Below the pieces are notes generated by a model that saw nothing but the letters and a program-made list of their open reading frames with translations, had not been told where the DNA came from and searched no databases. Below, piece after piece: positions 10,360 to 24,189 of a DNA stretch of 64,000 nt (position 1 is its first letter; the number at the start of each line of letters is the position of its first letter). The position numbers and the translations under genes are program-made. Source of the stretch: Chelonoidis abingdonii (taxonomy: Eukaryota; Chordata; Testudines; Testudinidae); the NCBI RefSeq assembly GCF_003597395.2, contig NC_133770.1:29537490-29601489 (forward strand), read 5' to 3'.

Positions 10360-12660
10360 TTGACAGCTGTAGTCTGAACCCTTCCCAAATTTTCAAAATC
10401 CTTTTTGAATTGTGGCCAAAGAACTGGATACAGTATTTGGTAATGGTCTCCGTAACACCATATAGAGAGGTAATACCACTTGTCTACTTCCACTGGATGT
10501 TTCCCTAATTAAACATCCAAAGATAATGTCTGCCTTCTCAGCTACAGCATCACACTGGCAGATCATGTTCTGTTGATTATCTAGCATGAGCAAGAGTCAC
10601 TGCATTCTAGGATATTATCTCATCTTGTAAGTGTGACCTATATTTTTTGTTCCTAGATGTATGACCTTACAGTTGTCTGTATGGAAATGTTGTGCAAAGG
10701 AGCCCACCTTACCAGACTATCCTGGTGTAACTGACCTGCCCCATTCCACCGATTTGTGTGTCATCTTCACATTTTACTGGCAATGATTTCATATTTGCTT
10801 TCAGATCATTGATGTAGAAATGAATAGCATTAGGATGAAACCAGATCCCTGCAGTATCCCAACAGAAATATCCCATTGTATGATGCTTCCCCATTTACAA
10901 TTAGTTTTTGAGATCTATAATACATTGGTTTTTATTTTTAATCAAAATGTTATGTGGGACCAACAACTTGTGTACCTGGCACAACAAAGCATGCCAGAGG
11001 GGTATGATCTGTAAAGTGCATTAATGCTATGCTCCGTCTATTTGTTAACATAAACTAGGTACCTCTTAGAGTGCACCAGCTAGGTTACACAGAGCAGTTA
11101 GAGCACAACATGTTAGAGAGCTTTAAAAATCACACCCCTCTAGTGCGGTTTGCCAGCATCTTGTACACAAGCCTCAAGTCAAATGACATACAGAAGCCAG
11201 TTACATGAACAAGTTACTTCTATCAGCCAAACTTGAGATGTCAAAAGATAACCCCAGAACCTATTTTCCATAAAACTATGCTACCATCTTCTAATTCTTT
11301 ACGTATCCCATATCAGCCTTTTCATTGATTTTGGCCAGGATCAATGTCAGGCTAACCTCCCTATAGTTTCCCAGGTTACGCCATTTGCCCTTTTCAAATA
11401 TTGGTACATTAGCATTTTTCCAGTCTTGTGGAACTCTCCCCATGTTCCAAGATTTGTTAAAAAAAATAATTAATACCTCAGAACTCCTGAGTCAATTCTT
11501 TTAATACTCTTGGGTGCAAGTTACCTGGCCCTGAAGATTTAAAATGGTTTAGCTGCTGTTTAACATCCTCCCTAACTACTGATAGAACAGAAAAGATTCC
11601 ATTATTACTGTAATACATCATCCTGCTTCTTTCCAAATTTATTGAACACTTCTACCTTGTCTGCATCATAATTGATAATTTTACCATTCTTGTGTAATAT
11701 CTGATCCATACAATTGCTAGGATTTAGATTCTTCCTGGTATATTTAAATAATTTCTTCTTATTGTTCTTAATCCTATTGGCCATAGACTTTTCAGTGATA
11801 TCTTTAGCCTCCTTTTTCAGCTGTCTGCATTTCCTACTTGCTGATGCGTACTCATTGCTATCAGGTTCCCCATTCTTCCATTTACGTATTTTTTTTTTAT
11901 CGCTATCCCTTTAACTCTTACCTCTGAACAAGGATTTTTTTTAGCCAAAGAAGTCTTCTTTTGTGATTGTGAAATTAAGTGTGTGGCGGTTGAGGTGAAC
12001 TGGGCATCTAATAAAGTATTTTTAAATAATTTCCCATTTTTATGTTTAAATATTTCCTCCCACTCTATCTGGCACAGGACTGTTTTCAGCTTTGGGAAAC
12101 TGGGTTTTAAAAGTGCCAAATATATATTACTGCATTGGACTAGATATATTTTTTGCACACAGCAAATGAAAATAGTTTGTGATCACTCACACCTAGGCAA
12201 GGTCTAATATAGAAGTATCCCAAGTCATTTACAATCTTCTGTTAGAAAGTTTTCTATATTTTTTTAGAAACTCAAAGGATGTTTTACCATTGGCATCATG
12301 AGATCTCCAGCATAGGTCCCCCAGACTGAAATTCCCCTGATGACGCAATTTTTCTTTCTACACATTGAAAATGGATGTTTAACAAGCTGCTCATCCTGTT
12401 CCTTCATTAGATTTGGTGGTCAATAGTAGCCTCCCAACAATACCCCATTTTGTGATTTACCAGTTAGAACATTGAGCCATAAGCATTCCATGTCCTGGCC
12501 CTCTAAATTGCCAGTAATTCTAATGGTATCTCTTGTGTGGAGTGTCCCTCATGCCTCTTCTGCCTATTCTATTGTTCCTAAATGGAACGTATCCAGTGAT
12601 TTTAACATTCAGCCATGTGATTCATCCCACCAGATTCATAGTGTCCAGCTCCTGTAACAC
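10360..12660 (-). mobile_element. Old CR1/L3-type LINE, degraded
   Basis: The reverse complement carries a decayed ORF2. Around 11290-11460 it translates to 'DWKNANVPIFEKGKWRNLGN' and then 'SLTLILAKI', the conserved fingers/palm region of CR1-clade reverse transcriptases. Downstream blocks (10380-10920) resemble the later RT and C-terminal segments, and upstream sequence to about 12660 matches the region between endonuclease and RT. Many stops and frameshifts show great age. End points are approximate. Confidence 0.7.
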
Positions 12661-15600
12661 AAGTGACATTACCATAGCACACTGACATGACCTGTAGTGC
12701 TCTCATGAGTGTTTGTGTTCTTGAGAATCGTGGTTGCTAGGTAATTCTGCTTGCAAAATGTCCACGTTCCAAGGGGTTCCACTGAAACTTAAAACTAGAA
12801 AACATTACACTAATACTGTTCATCTGGCTAATTGGTCTGCATTGAGCCAGAACTTAAAAAAAAAACCAGACTTTATATTTTGTTGATGTAGCCTCTAAAA
12901 GCCATGGTTATACCTGCAAGTATTAGAATATTGGTGCAGTGTGTTTGCTTTTTAAAAAAACATGACATTATTGAAACTCAGACATGCACCTAGCAATTAT
13001 TGGGGGACTCAAGGATCTCACTGTAATGTATAGAACCATAGATGCTGGCTTCCTCCAGGCCCAGGGCAGCGCTCAACCCCCCGCTCCACCCAGGCCTCAG
13101 CCCTGGAGAACCATGGAGCTGGGGCCTACGTATACAACAAACTCATCCAAGTGTAAAGTCAGCTAGGAAAACATGGAAAGACAAATATCTTCACTCTTCC
13201 AACATGTCCTTAACAGGTTCTGATACTGGTGTTATATAATCATACCTATGAGACTATATGTGCATATAATGGGTACATAACCTGACCATTCAGAGCAGTA
13301 CATATTTACATAAGTGTCGTAATTATCCACAAGGGGGCGCAGGAGGGTAACTTGTTTCCAGTAAGACTACTATAGGGATTTCAAGCCTGCATAGTTAAAG
13401 ATAAGGCATTTATGAGCTGGGAGCTGTGTGAGGCTACAAATTTCTCACCACTACGTCATAGAACAAAGTGCTGAAACTCTCCTTGTGTAAGCTTTCAGCT
13501 GATCTGAAGAAGCTGTCTTTCCTGTCACTGCGTAGTTTGATCTTACACTGCACTTGATTCACTTTATGTGGGAGGGCCCTGTCTCAAATCCTTAGGGTAT
13601 AATAATTTCAAGATTTTTATAATCTTCCTATATTTAGAAGAAGTCATAATGAGGACAGAGGTTTTTATTTCAGTGCAGGTTATATAATAGAAGGGCTGGG
13701 GTGAAAGGATATTCATGTACAATAGAAACTGTTAAAAAAATTGTGAAACTCCAGTTTTCAGATTTTTTCAGGAGTGTAATTTGAGAATGTGTTCATGTTA
13801 CAAGCTGGATGGTATATCTGGGAAAGGAGTGGTGTCATTTCCTACTAGGAACAGGTAAGTATCAGACTAGTGTATTCCTAGGGAATGCAAATAACAGATT
13901 CAAAGGATATTAAAAAGGGTTGTTTTTTTTTTAATTGTCACAATACAGTACCAGCAATTGCAATTAGAACCAAAAAGTAAGTACTCAAAAGGCTCAAGTT
14001 AAGGGAGCTTCAGATCTAGTTCAAACACAAAAAAAGTCCCATTGCAATGGGGGCAAGGAGGGAATCAGATACTGGTCTGGTAGCAGAATGTGTATCAAGC
14101 GCCATTTAAAATTAATTTCTGGTCCTTATTTAGAGACCACTAGAAAAAGACAGCTAGCAAAGCTAAAAGGAAAATGTCACAGCTGGACCCAAAGTTCTGA
14201 GATAAACACCGAAGTTTTAATTATACTTACAGTTTAATGTGCAAAATATCTTGGTTCAGCTACCAGCTAACAACAAACCTTTTCAAAGGCTGGTGTATTG
14301 TAATGAGAGCATGGCAGAAGGGAGTGCTGTGAATTAATGATCTGGGATTTCGTATGGGGCAAATGTATTGGAAAATATTTTAATTGGAACTGAGCACTGG
14401 GTCATTAATACTCATGTGACCAATGAGGGGAATGGAAAAAATTCTACATAGCTTTCCTTTCAGTCAGCCAATCTTAACTCACAAAATATTTTATGCAACA
14501 ACTTTGTGTTGCCCTTAAAAATGCACCACTGTGAACCTGCATAATGGTACAATGATGCGATGAAGAGCTATAGTCCAGTTCTTCGATCTTCTGGTGCAAT
14601 GTTATTTTATATTAATGCCTCACAAGGAAATCACAACTGTTAATGCTGCAAAATACTTTCCATTCTAAAAAAACACCCACCCACAGTAAAAAAATCATCT
14701 CTCGAGCTGAAGTTTTCCCAAGCTGGGTCTCAGTGGGGAGAAAGGTGTATGTGTATCAAGTTGGAGGTAAACCCCTTCCATCATTTTTTAATTATGGGAG
14801 ACTAGGAAAAATGCTTCTTTCTGTAAAAATATTCAAACTATATGTCACACATGGCACAATCAGAGACTGAAGTCTAAAGCATAGCATAGACACAGTCCTC
14901 AGTGAGGACTAGCAAGCGGTTCTATACTGGGTTCTGCTTTGACAAAGTTAGGAGCATTTGCAAATTGTATGTGCAGGAGGTTTGTTGGTTAAGTCTGTCG
15001 ATGCCCACTGTCCTACCCATGCCTCCTCAGAGGCTCTGCTAGGCTGGGGACAGTGCAGCTACACGACATCAGAGCAGGGAGCATCTCTGGAGTAGGCTGG
15101 GGACGTACACTCCTGTGTGGGACCTTGCGTGCCAGCCTACAGGGATAATTCGAGCTGGGGAAGGCAAGGGGAAAAATGGGGAAGTGGGAGTTGAGAGTGT
15201 TTGCTGATGCTAAGATCTTCCTTCCACTATCCATTTCACAGTGACTGCACGGAGGCTATTACACCTCAGAAGTGTGGAAGGAGAGAATTCCTCCCCTCAT
15301 TCCAGTGAAGCAGAGCAGTGCACAGCCCAGCAGAGCAGACAACTGACCCTGACTCTCCTGAGTTGCAGGGTAGGGCCCTAACCACTAGATCCTCTTTCCT
15401 CTCCCACTCCTCCAGTAACCTTCTTTTTATACCCCATCTCCTCAGAGTTAAATTTGAATCCAGCATTGTCTGCTGCTTGGTTTAAGATCAGAAGGGGTGG
15501 AGCGGGAAATAAAACGAGAGACTGATTGTAATGGCACCGATCAAAACATTCTTTGACAATTTTTTTTTGAAAGGAGGTGGCAGGCTGGAAGCCGTATGAG

Positions 15601-16238
15601 GATATTCATGTTCCTCTCTGATACTACAGGAAAACATTTCTAGCAACTCTTATTCTTAGGAGACTAGTACTTTCCTGGGGCTATTGAGAGCTGGAATTAC
15701 CTGTCACATACAAGTTAGACAAAGCCAGGAACTAGAATCACTATACAAAAATGTAACACATACAAATGGAAGCCCAGATTCTCAGCTGTGCTTCAGGAGC
15801 ACTGGGCACAGCTGGGAATGAGGGGGTACGTGTGTGTGACAAAGTGCTGGGTTTGTGCCAGCCTGGTTCAAAACTGCACTCACAGCCAACAGCCCCTTGG
15901 CTCCATTCCAGCACCCAAGGATCAACAGGGCAAAACGATGCACCAGCCCCACATAAGGGGCTGCAAAAGGCCTGGCATAGGAATGTGAATGAAATGATCG
16001 ATTTTGCAATGAATTACATGAAGATTATCGAAAAGTAAGTACCTCTCTTTGCTTAAATTCATTCACATTTAAGAGGCATATGCTTCATTAGTGTTCATGC
16101 TAAACATTTATTTCCACCTGGATTTTGTTAAGAAACCAAAGTGCTAATTTGACATGCCAGAAAACATTACTTTGTATTGTGCAAGCAGTTAAGCTGGAAT
16201 AACAAAAGGGCAGCTTGGAATTTTCTTTGATATTAACT
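12661..16238. other. Intergenic DNA, no gene supported
   Basis: No recognisable coding region. The segment 13030-13130 is GC-rich and may be a repeat fragment. Around 15361-15405 the minus strand has a short tRNA/MIR-like head (CTAGTGGTTAGGGC), too short to call. A frame at 15766-16038 ends just before a GTAAGT-like site but resembles no family I know. Confidence 0.4.
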
Positions 16239-16332
16239 AGGGTGACCAGACAGCAAGTGTGAAAAATCAGGACGGAGGTGGGGGGTAATAGGAGCCTAAA
16301 AGACTCAAAAATAGGTACATCTGGTCACCTTC
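16239..16332. mobile_element. Short hAT-type MITE with target-site duplication
   Basis: Ends AGGGTGACCAGA and TCTGGTCACCT form terminal inverted repeats around a ~70-base interior. The flanks carry the same 9 bases, ATATTAACT, at 16230-16238 and 16333-16341, consistent with the 8-bp duplication of hAT transposition plus one chance match. The family is common in turtle genomes. Confidence 0.8.
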
Positions 16333-16477
16333 ATATTAACTGAGTGCATTTAATTCTTACCTGCAGACCTGGGGATCTGGTCAAGGATAACTAAAAAAAA
16401 CTTTCCACCCTCAAAAAGTCCTGGATTCTTTAAAGATTCATGCCTTATCTTGCAAGCCAGACAGCACTGTAATTACA

Positions 16478-16664
16478 TAGAATCACAGAAGATTAGGGTT
16501 GGAAGGGACCTCAAGTGGTCATCTAGTCCAACCCCCTGCTCAAAGCAGGAACAATCCCCAGACAGATTTTTACCCCAGTTCCCTAAACGGCCCCCTCAAG
16601 GACTGAATTCACAACCCTGGGTTTAGCAGGCCGATGCTCAAACCACTGAGCTATCCCTCCCCCC
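16478..16664 (-). mobile_element. tRNA-derived SINE with CR1-like tail
   Basis: Read on the minus strand, it starts with a tRNA-like head: GGGATAGCTCAGTGGTTTGA is an A box and GGTTGTGAATTCAGTCC a degenerate B box of an internal RNA polymerase III promoter. It then ends with a CR1-type 3' tail (GGTTGGACTAGATGACC... AATCTTCTGTGATTCTA). A tRNA head joined to a CR1 tail is the architecture of the turtle pol III SINEs mobilised by CR1. It is the best taxonomic marker in the window. It is not a functional tRNA gene. Confidence 0.85.
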
Positions 16665-17858
16665 ATAAGTACCATAAGTTCCTCTTCAGAATACTGCAGT
16701 ATTTTTCAATGCACTTTAGGACAGTTCTTCACTTTTAAACAATGTAAACATGAAGGCCTCCATGAACAGTGAGACTAGGCTAGTCTTCCCCTATGCAGAC
16801 ACATGAGTTCCACAACTCACCTGGGGCATGTGTACACCACAATTTGTAATCTGGTTCTAGCATGGATTAATTAATAAGATTACAAACTGTAGCATGCACA
16901 AGCCTTTGGTTCTTATCCTGCTCCAAGCATCATTGTGCAATTTAAGCAGATTTGAGATGTTTCTGTGTTAATTTTCTGTGTTAAATTTTTCAGATCGTTT
17001 CTCTTTTCTAATGCACCAGGCTGTGATCTGCTTAGCTTCTAGCTCCCGGAATTTTCTTAACTTCATTCTTCATGATCAGCCGTCATCATTAGCATATCTT
17101 ACCATTTTTGTTGCTTTTCAATCTTTTGTTTTAGCTTCAGGGGGATGTGACCAGAATGAAAGCAATACTACTGTTTTATCATATTTGTCCTTAGTGAGAC
17201 CCCAATTCAGCAAAGCACTTAGCCACTTGTAGTATATTCTTAAGACCCACTGAAATTAAGATTTGGCGGGCCTCTAAATCACAAATATGCAGGGCATAGC
17301 GAAAAAAATTATTTTAGTCTTATTGTCTGGAAGCTAGAATCACTCACTAGCTTCATTAGAAGACAGCGTATTTAGACTCCATTCATTAATACTCCCTTAT
17401 ATAGCATACAGTCAAAGTCAACCTATGGAATTCATTCCTTCAGGAACAAAAATAAGAAATACGGTAGTAGGAGTTATTAAAGTAATAATTTAATTACTAG
17501 TAACATTTAAAGTTATGAACACAGAGTGATCTGTCTAATTAAATTTCATGCTTCAGGGTACAAAATGATCCCATGCAGGGGACAGAATCTTCTACCACTG
17601 CCCACACCCATTTGAATAGCATTCCAGAATGAGCATTATTGGATTAAAGGCATGAATATAGCTTCATTATTGGATTCCTGCCCCTGGCACCCATCTACCA
17701 CAGAAGCTTCAAGTATTGGCCACTACCACAAGCAGAACGTTAGACTAAGTCAACTTGTGTGCTGTTCAAGAGCCAAATCTGTGTCCTCAAACATATAATG
17801 AAACTGCCAGCACAGACAGTCTGTGCATGTTTCTTTATGTTTAGTGACTATGAACATA
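16665..17858. other. Intergenic DNA, nothing recognised
   Basis: No gene or clear repeat apart from a short 'AATTCAGCAAAGCACTTAG' fragment near 17200, related to the palindromic MITE at 4136. Confidence 0.4.
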
Positions 17859-18010
17859 AGAGCTGAGCTATTTAGGCATCTCAAAGAAGTTGCCAGATTT
17901 TCTAAGTACTCTGCACCTAACAGCTCCTACTCAAACAAAGACTGGGGAACACTTCTGAAAATCTGGCTGCATTTAGGTGCCTAAATAGCTCAGCTTTTTA
18001 GAAAACCCAG
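17859..18010. mobile_element. Palindromic MITE (GAGCTATTTAGGCA arms)
   Basis: The left arm GAGCTATTTAGGCATCTCAA...CCAGATTTTC is matched in reverse complement by GAAAATCTGG...TTTAGGTGCCTAAATAGCTC on the right. Fragments of the same family occur near 4288, 5590, 48385 and 60795. Confidence 0.6.
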
Positions 18011-18904
18011 TCCCAATTTGTGGGTGCTGGCCTTAGTTATAAAAACCTGGCTCCTGGTGGTGGTGGTGCTGACCACATTTCAGATACCAATGCAATTATC
18101 AATGCTTTCCAAAACACAAGAGGAATATTTGGTTCCTGCCCCAAAGCTTTTACAAGAAAAAGAAAGAGGATGCAACATACAAGTAAAAAGGGTGATGAGA
18201 AATACACATTGTTAGTTTTTAAAAGAACTATACACTCTAAATTCCTCCTCCTCCTCCCTACACAATTCAGCCACTCATCTTTCTGCCCATGCCAATTCCC
18301 AGGTTCACTTATGTCTTTCCCATGGGTAATCTCCTCCCTTTTCTTCCTTTCCCCCCCTTAGATGCTGTTTTTATTTATCTATATATAAATAAAAGCGTGT
18401 GTGTGTGTGAGATCATTTTTTCCAAAGGTCATTTTACTACTTTCCTTCGAACTTTTTATTAAGGCAAAGTTAAAATAAAACATTAACATACTTCATTGTA
18501 CACTGCTTATTTGGGATCAGGTTAATATCCGAAGAACTTGGCTAACAATTCTGGCTCGCTGGCTGGAGAGCCCTCCTCCTCCGAGTGTGTTAGAAAGGCT
18601 GACCAAATTTCTAAACACCTACCCCTCTTTTTGGTGCTGCTCTTATGTATGTAGTGGTGTGAATGCTTTCTTCATTACAAAGAGACAGTCCATATTTTAT
18701 TATACCACAATTCTCTTGGGAGGTGAGGAGTCACACATTTCCAGTAAGGTACAATAAAGCATCTAGCTGGTAACAATAAAAAAAAGAATGTGTCATTCTA
18801 TTTAAAATACACTTCCTTTCCTGGAGAATTAAATAAGTAGGTCAGGCGATCTCCAGAAAGTTGTCATTTTGTCACAACTCCCCTCCCTTTTCTATAGATG
18901 AGCA

Positions 18905-21735
18905 CTGCAGTTGCACCACCCCACTGGACTGCGACCTGGATGTGGTGGAGTGGTTCAAGTGTTCCCATGATCCTGAGAGCAATGCTGTCAGGAGTCTCGC
19001 ACTCTAGGCAGAGTTGCCCCAGGCGGCAAGGTCAAAGGTGCAGTTCCAGATGAATAGCGAACCAAACCCCACCTTCCCCAAGTCAACGGCAGAGCAGGTG
19101 GTTGAAGAGACAATTTCTCTCATTGGCTGTGACAGCGGATGAAAGCTTGTCTTGGTTTCCTTGCCATTGGAGTAGGATCCTCATCCTGTCAAACACTGTG
19201 TGAACGTGGATGTGCAACAGTTTCCCCACATTAATTCTTTTAATGAACAGGTGTCTTCCATATTCACATCAAGACTTGTGGCAAGTGGCAATCGGAGCAG
19301 GATAGTGATGATTGGAGGCTCCTAATAATGGACTGGCACAGAGTTGCTGTTAGATGGTCGTTTCTGCATTCAGACAGAGGCAGGAGTGGAACTTGGCAGC
19401 TGCAACCAGGACTGAACAGCCCTTTTTAGGATTCACTCTGCTCACCCCCCGCATGGGGAAAGGGATAGAAAAGGTGCCCTAACATTGTCTGCCTCGCGTC
19501 CCCCTAAATGGATAACTGCATCCAAAGGGATCACTTTACTGCAATCAAACAATGAAATTTGGAGCCTGAAACATTCAAACCTCAATGGACAACTTGAAAA
19601 GTAACTGGCCAGAGTGAAGAACAGCAATCATGGCCAGAGAACTCAGGAGACATGACACTGAGACATTGCTGCATTGAGTGAGACCCGATCTGCAGAAGGA
19701 CAGCTCAAGGAACAAGGTGGTTTACACTTTTTTTCTGGAAAGAGGAAGGGGGAAAAGAACGATGAATTTGCAGCATTGATTTAGCTATCAACCAACTCTC
19801 AGAACTACCAGTCAGCATCAGTGAACGACTCATGACCCACCACTTTAAATTTGCCAAGAATCAGCATGCAACATTCATCAGTGCATATGCTTGACACTGA
19901 TGATGAAACCGAAGAAAGATTTTATGCCAACCTTGACCAAAGTCTCTCCACCAACTCCTAAGAGGACAAGCTCATATTTCTTGGCGATTTTAACACAAGA
20001 GGTGGCTATGACTCGGAGCTGTGGAAAGGGATGATTGGAAAGGAAGGAGCAGGCAAAACCAATTCCAATGAAATGCATGGAACATGACCTAATTATCACA
20101 AACACCATGTTCCTCCAAAAGAATAAACATAAGACACTGGGAACACTAAGGCTCTAAGCATTGGCTCTGATCAGCTGTGTCATTGTCTGAGCTCATGACT
20201 GAAGGCATTCACATCAAAGCAATGTCTGGTGCCAGTGATTGTTGGACAGACCATTGCCTTATCCGTGCCATCACTTCCATCAAACTTGCACTGAAACGAC
20301 AACTGAGGAAGAAAGATTGGATGGAAGATCGACACTGAGATTCTTAAAACCCAACTAAATGTGACCTTTTCCAGCAGTGCCTCACCAAGAAACTGATGAA
20401 TATCAAAACCTAAATGGAGAGCCCTGAAGATCTCTGGAAAGCACTCAAATCGGCCATCCAGGCTGTGTGAGAGGAAACACTGGGCTCCTCAGCCAGGAAG
20501 CACCAGGACTGGTTTGATGAGAATCATCAGGAAATCCAAGACCTGACTGATCATAAATGCAAGGCCCTCTGTGCTTGGCAGAATGACATCAATTCCAAAG
20601 AGATGCAATATGTCCACCATCAACTCAAAGCAGAAGTTAAAAGGAAAACCTGCAAAATGAAGAACAAGTGGCGGGAGAGGAAAGCGAAGGAGATCAAACA
20701 ACTCGTCAACACTCATGACATGCACCGATTCTTCAATGCTACCAAGCCCTTTATGGTCCTAGCACCTAAGGACTAGCCCCCCTCAGATCCAGGGATGGAG
20801 CCAGCCTCCTCAGGGGCAAAGAATTGATCAATGCCTAATGGATGGAATACTTCAAAGATATCCTGAATCATGACTCCAACACTGAAAAAAGAATTTTTGA
20901 CTTAATCCCATCACGGATGACCTCAGAACCCTACTAACATTCACAGAGATAAAGAAAGTCTAACAAATAAAGAACAACAAGGCATCTGGACTCGATGGAA
21001 TCCCCACTGAAATCTTCAAAGAAGGAGAAGAACTGGCTCACCAGCTTCAGATCTTAATCCTTAAGATACAGAATTCAGAAGAAATTCCAGCTTATTTTAG
21101 GAATTCCACAATCATGAACATCTTCAAGAAAGGAGACGAATTGGATTGTGCAAGCTATTGAGGAATTGCCCTGTTGTCCATCTCTAGAAAGATTCTTGCC
21201 ACAATTCTCCTCAACTGGCTACTCCCCTTGGCTTAGGAAATCTGTCCAGAATCACAGTGCAGATTCAGACTCTCTCCAGGTACCACTGACATCTTCACTG
21301 CCCACCAACTTCAGGAAAAGTGCCACAAGCAACATTAACCTCTCTGTACATGGCCTTCATCAACCTCATGAAAGCATTCGACTTCATCAATAGTGAGGCT
21401 CTGTGGAAAGTTCTTAAATTTGGATGTCTGCCAAATTTGTTGCCATCCTCTGACTCCTCCATGAGAAGTCTGTGATGGTCGACAGCAATGGATCTGAAAC
21501 AGACCCCTTCCTAGTTAAGACCAGAGTTAAGCAAGGCTGTGTCAGCAATCCAACCCTTTTGTCCATCTTCTTTGCTGTTATCCTCATCACGACAAGCTCC
21601 TCCAATACAGAATGGACGGCAAGCTCTTCAAACTCATTCACCTCCAATCCAAGACAAAAGCTCTCTCTAAATCAGTAATTGAACTTCGATATGCAGATGA
21701 CTGTGTCCTGTGCACCCACTCAGGCCTCAGATCAG
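18905..21735 (+). pseudogene. Dead non-LTR retrotransposon (endonuclease + reverse transcriptase)
   Basis: Across several frames the plus strand encodes the two enzymes of an APE-type LINE. The endonuclease part runs from ~19560 ('MARELRRHD') through 'NLDQSLST', 'LIFLGDFNT' (GDFN at 19983-19994) and 'WTDHCLIRAI' (20243-20272). The reverse transcriptase part follows: 'NKASGLDGIPTEIFKEG' near 20970, 'GIALLSISRKILATILL' near 21160, 'VKQGCVSNPTL' near 21525, and the catalytic 'YADDC' at 21690-21701. Frameshifts and stops throughout make it non-functional. The sequence before 19500 is probably 5' UTR. It stops shortly after the YADD box, so the 3' part is missing. It is not the CR1 type that dominates the window; I leave its clade unassigned. 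Confidence 0.8.
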
Positions 21736-24189
21736 ACATGCCATGGGAGGATCAGTGAGTGCTCCTGCCAAAGACTCTCACTCCAACATTTTTAATGTGC
21801 CATTATCATGGTATCTAGCATAGGTGCCAGATACAGGAGTGAGGAAAAAACCCAAGGAGTCTAAATGGACCCTACGCTTTGGTTAAGCTGCTCAGTTGGC
21901 TGAAAATTCTCTCTCCTATCTCACTCCCACCCACTCTTTGTCACTCTGCTGGTATATCTAGACCCTGTTATTAATGGAAGTGAGCCATCGCCATTTCCTT
22001 TCTGACTTAATGACTGGAGAAAATGTTTAATGCTTTTAGGGGGCTGTCTTCCCAGCTGCACTCAGCTTCCTAGTTTTCCAACTGACATGGCAAACCAGGC
22101 TATAGCGATCAGCATGCAAACTTATCACACAGGGCATGAAATTTGTTCAATTTATTCCCAGCTGCAGCTAATCCTTATTCACAGTATATGTTCGAAAGTT
22201 CCCCTATAACGGTGAAAGTCAAATTCTGGGCTTATCTTTGACCTGCATAAGGCCTCAAGAAATGGCTCTTCTGCTTGCTTTTACTTGTAAAGAGATCCCA
22301 TTGTAATGTGACAAGACCAGCTGTTGTATTCAGAAAAACACACCACCAGACATGCACATTTTGACATAGCACTAACAAGATGACTGATATAGCCAGTTGG
22401 CTTACTCCTACAGGTAAATAATTATGCCTACAGAAAAAAAGTGTAGTGAATTTATAGGCTTATGGTCATTAAAAAGTTAGAATCTGTTCTGTAGTAAAGC
22501 AGCTTTGCTCAGCTCCACACAAACATTAGAAAGGATTTTAGTTTTTAATATATTCACATTTTTGTATGCTCTACAATACCAGAGATATTGTTAAGGGAGA
22601 ATGTACATGAGGAAATGCACTTAAAAACAACAGAGTCAAATAATTAAAGGATGGTTATTATGAACTACAATGTTAAGTAGATTCATCATTGCAAGAAACA
22701 ATTTATTCATACTGCTCTGTCAAGTACTTAGCTTGAATCCGTCTCCTACTGTTCCTGGCTCTCTTGGGGCTGCTTTCAGCCTGCCTAAGGATCTAGTAAT
22801 ATGTTACAAAAGTAAACAGAAGTGCTATACAAATTTGCACACCTGAGGCAAAACAAAATGCAGAGGGGCATCTGCTCTACTGATATCAGAATTTCAGTCT
22901 TTTTTCTTGAAGTCATACACAAATGGGGTCGGGGGCGGGGGAGAAGAGGACTAGTTCAAGAGTTTAAAGCCTTTTAAAAGATAAGCTCTAGCTCAACCAG
23001 AAGCTTTGATCTTGCTAAAGGAATTGTTGGGTAAAATTCTAGGCTTGCTGTTAGGCAGGTCAGATTAGATGATCAGACTGGTAATTTCTGGCCTTATCAT
23101 CTCTGCTTACAATGTCTTCTTTAGTTTCTTTATGATCACCTGCTTCTCTTCTTGATCTTTTCATCTCCCTTAAAACTTATTTGCCCCTGACAATGGACAT
23201 GGCACATCCTATGCCAGCACCTCAGTTCTATGCCAGTTCCAGCTCTCACCTCCTCTTCTGTGGTCTCTCAGGACAGGAAAATAATGTATTTGGTGATATC
23301 CCTAAAGTCGGCAGGGGAGGGAAGCTGTTTCTTCAAGAGAAAGCCAGCTGTTGCCTTTTATGGCTCTGAACACTTGAAATGATTATGCTTAGTTTCTGTA
23401 TGGATTCAAGTCCTGACACCCATGAACACTTTTGGCTTTTCACAAACAAACACTAGTTCTTTGCTAAAATACAAAACAGAACAAACAAAACAAACAAACA
23501 CTGGTGACCCCATGAGGGATCAGCTCAATACAGGAGAAAAGCTGGCACGCTTCGTAACAACCATAAATTCATTTTTCCTCCAGGTGTTAAACTATTTATA
23601 TTACAGGGATGGTGTGTACTGAATTCTGTAAACTAGCCAGGCACTACTAAATGATTGTTAAGGTAAGAGTTTGGGTGAATTCTCCATGATAGAACACAGA
23701 GATCATTTTAGTTCTAAGCAGGCATTTCCACCTGCAGTTTAGAAGAATCATTAGAAAATGTAACATTTGTGAGCAATGTGTGACTGTAAAGAATTTCTGT
23801 TGCTTCATCTCTTATGGCTTTGTTTTCTCAGGCTCTCTACTTTTGTATTTCTGTACCCCCTCCCACATAATGCTATTTTCTGTAGATAGCCAAGACTGTC
23901 AGATATCACTTTGCCATCTGCCTTTGTACACAAAAAAACTAGACTAGGAAGCTCTTCAACTTCTGATGAGGTTTTTGCAATTTCTAGGCTGTATGCCACA
24001 TCCAAGGTCTATCTGGCATTAGTAAACAAAGCAGAGGATAAAGGAAAAAGTGCTCAAAAAGGAGAATGGCTGCACTAACAACATACATGGGGTTATTCAA
24101 GTCACTGGTCCTTGAAACATTGAATGTACCAGATCCAGGACATGCAGCCTCCGAGAGAGGCAGAAAATACCAACCAGTGAAAAGTTGTC
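21736..24189. other. Intergenic DNA downstream of CCNY
   Basis: No coding region supported. A short CR1 tail lies at 23030-23105; (CAAA)n-like sequence lies near 23475-23502. Confidence 0.45.
23030..23105 (+). mobile_element. CR1 3' end fragment
   Basis: GGCAGGTCAGATTAGATGAT followed by GACTGGTAATTTCTGGCCTT is a CR1 3' terminal block. No coding part remains. Confidence 0.6.

Noticed and set aside
15361..15405. MIR or tRNA-derived head on the minus strand
   Set aside because: Similarity limited to a short CTAGTGGTTAGGGC-like word; no MIR core or tail adjacent.
15766..16038. Possible exon ending next to a GTAAGT-like site
   Set aside because: No protein resemblance, no matching partner exon, and a stop codon immediately follows in frame.
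16600..16664. tRNA gene candidate on the minus strand
   Set aside because: Has A/B-box-like sequence but no credible cloverleaf 3' half; continues into a CR1-type tail, so it is a SINE.
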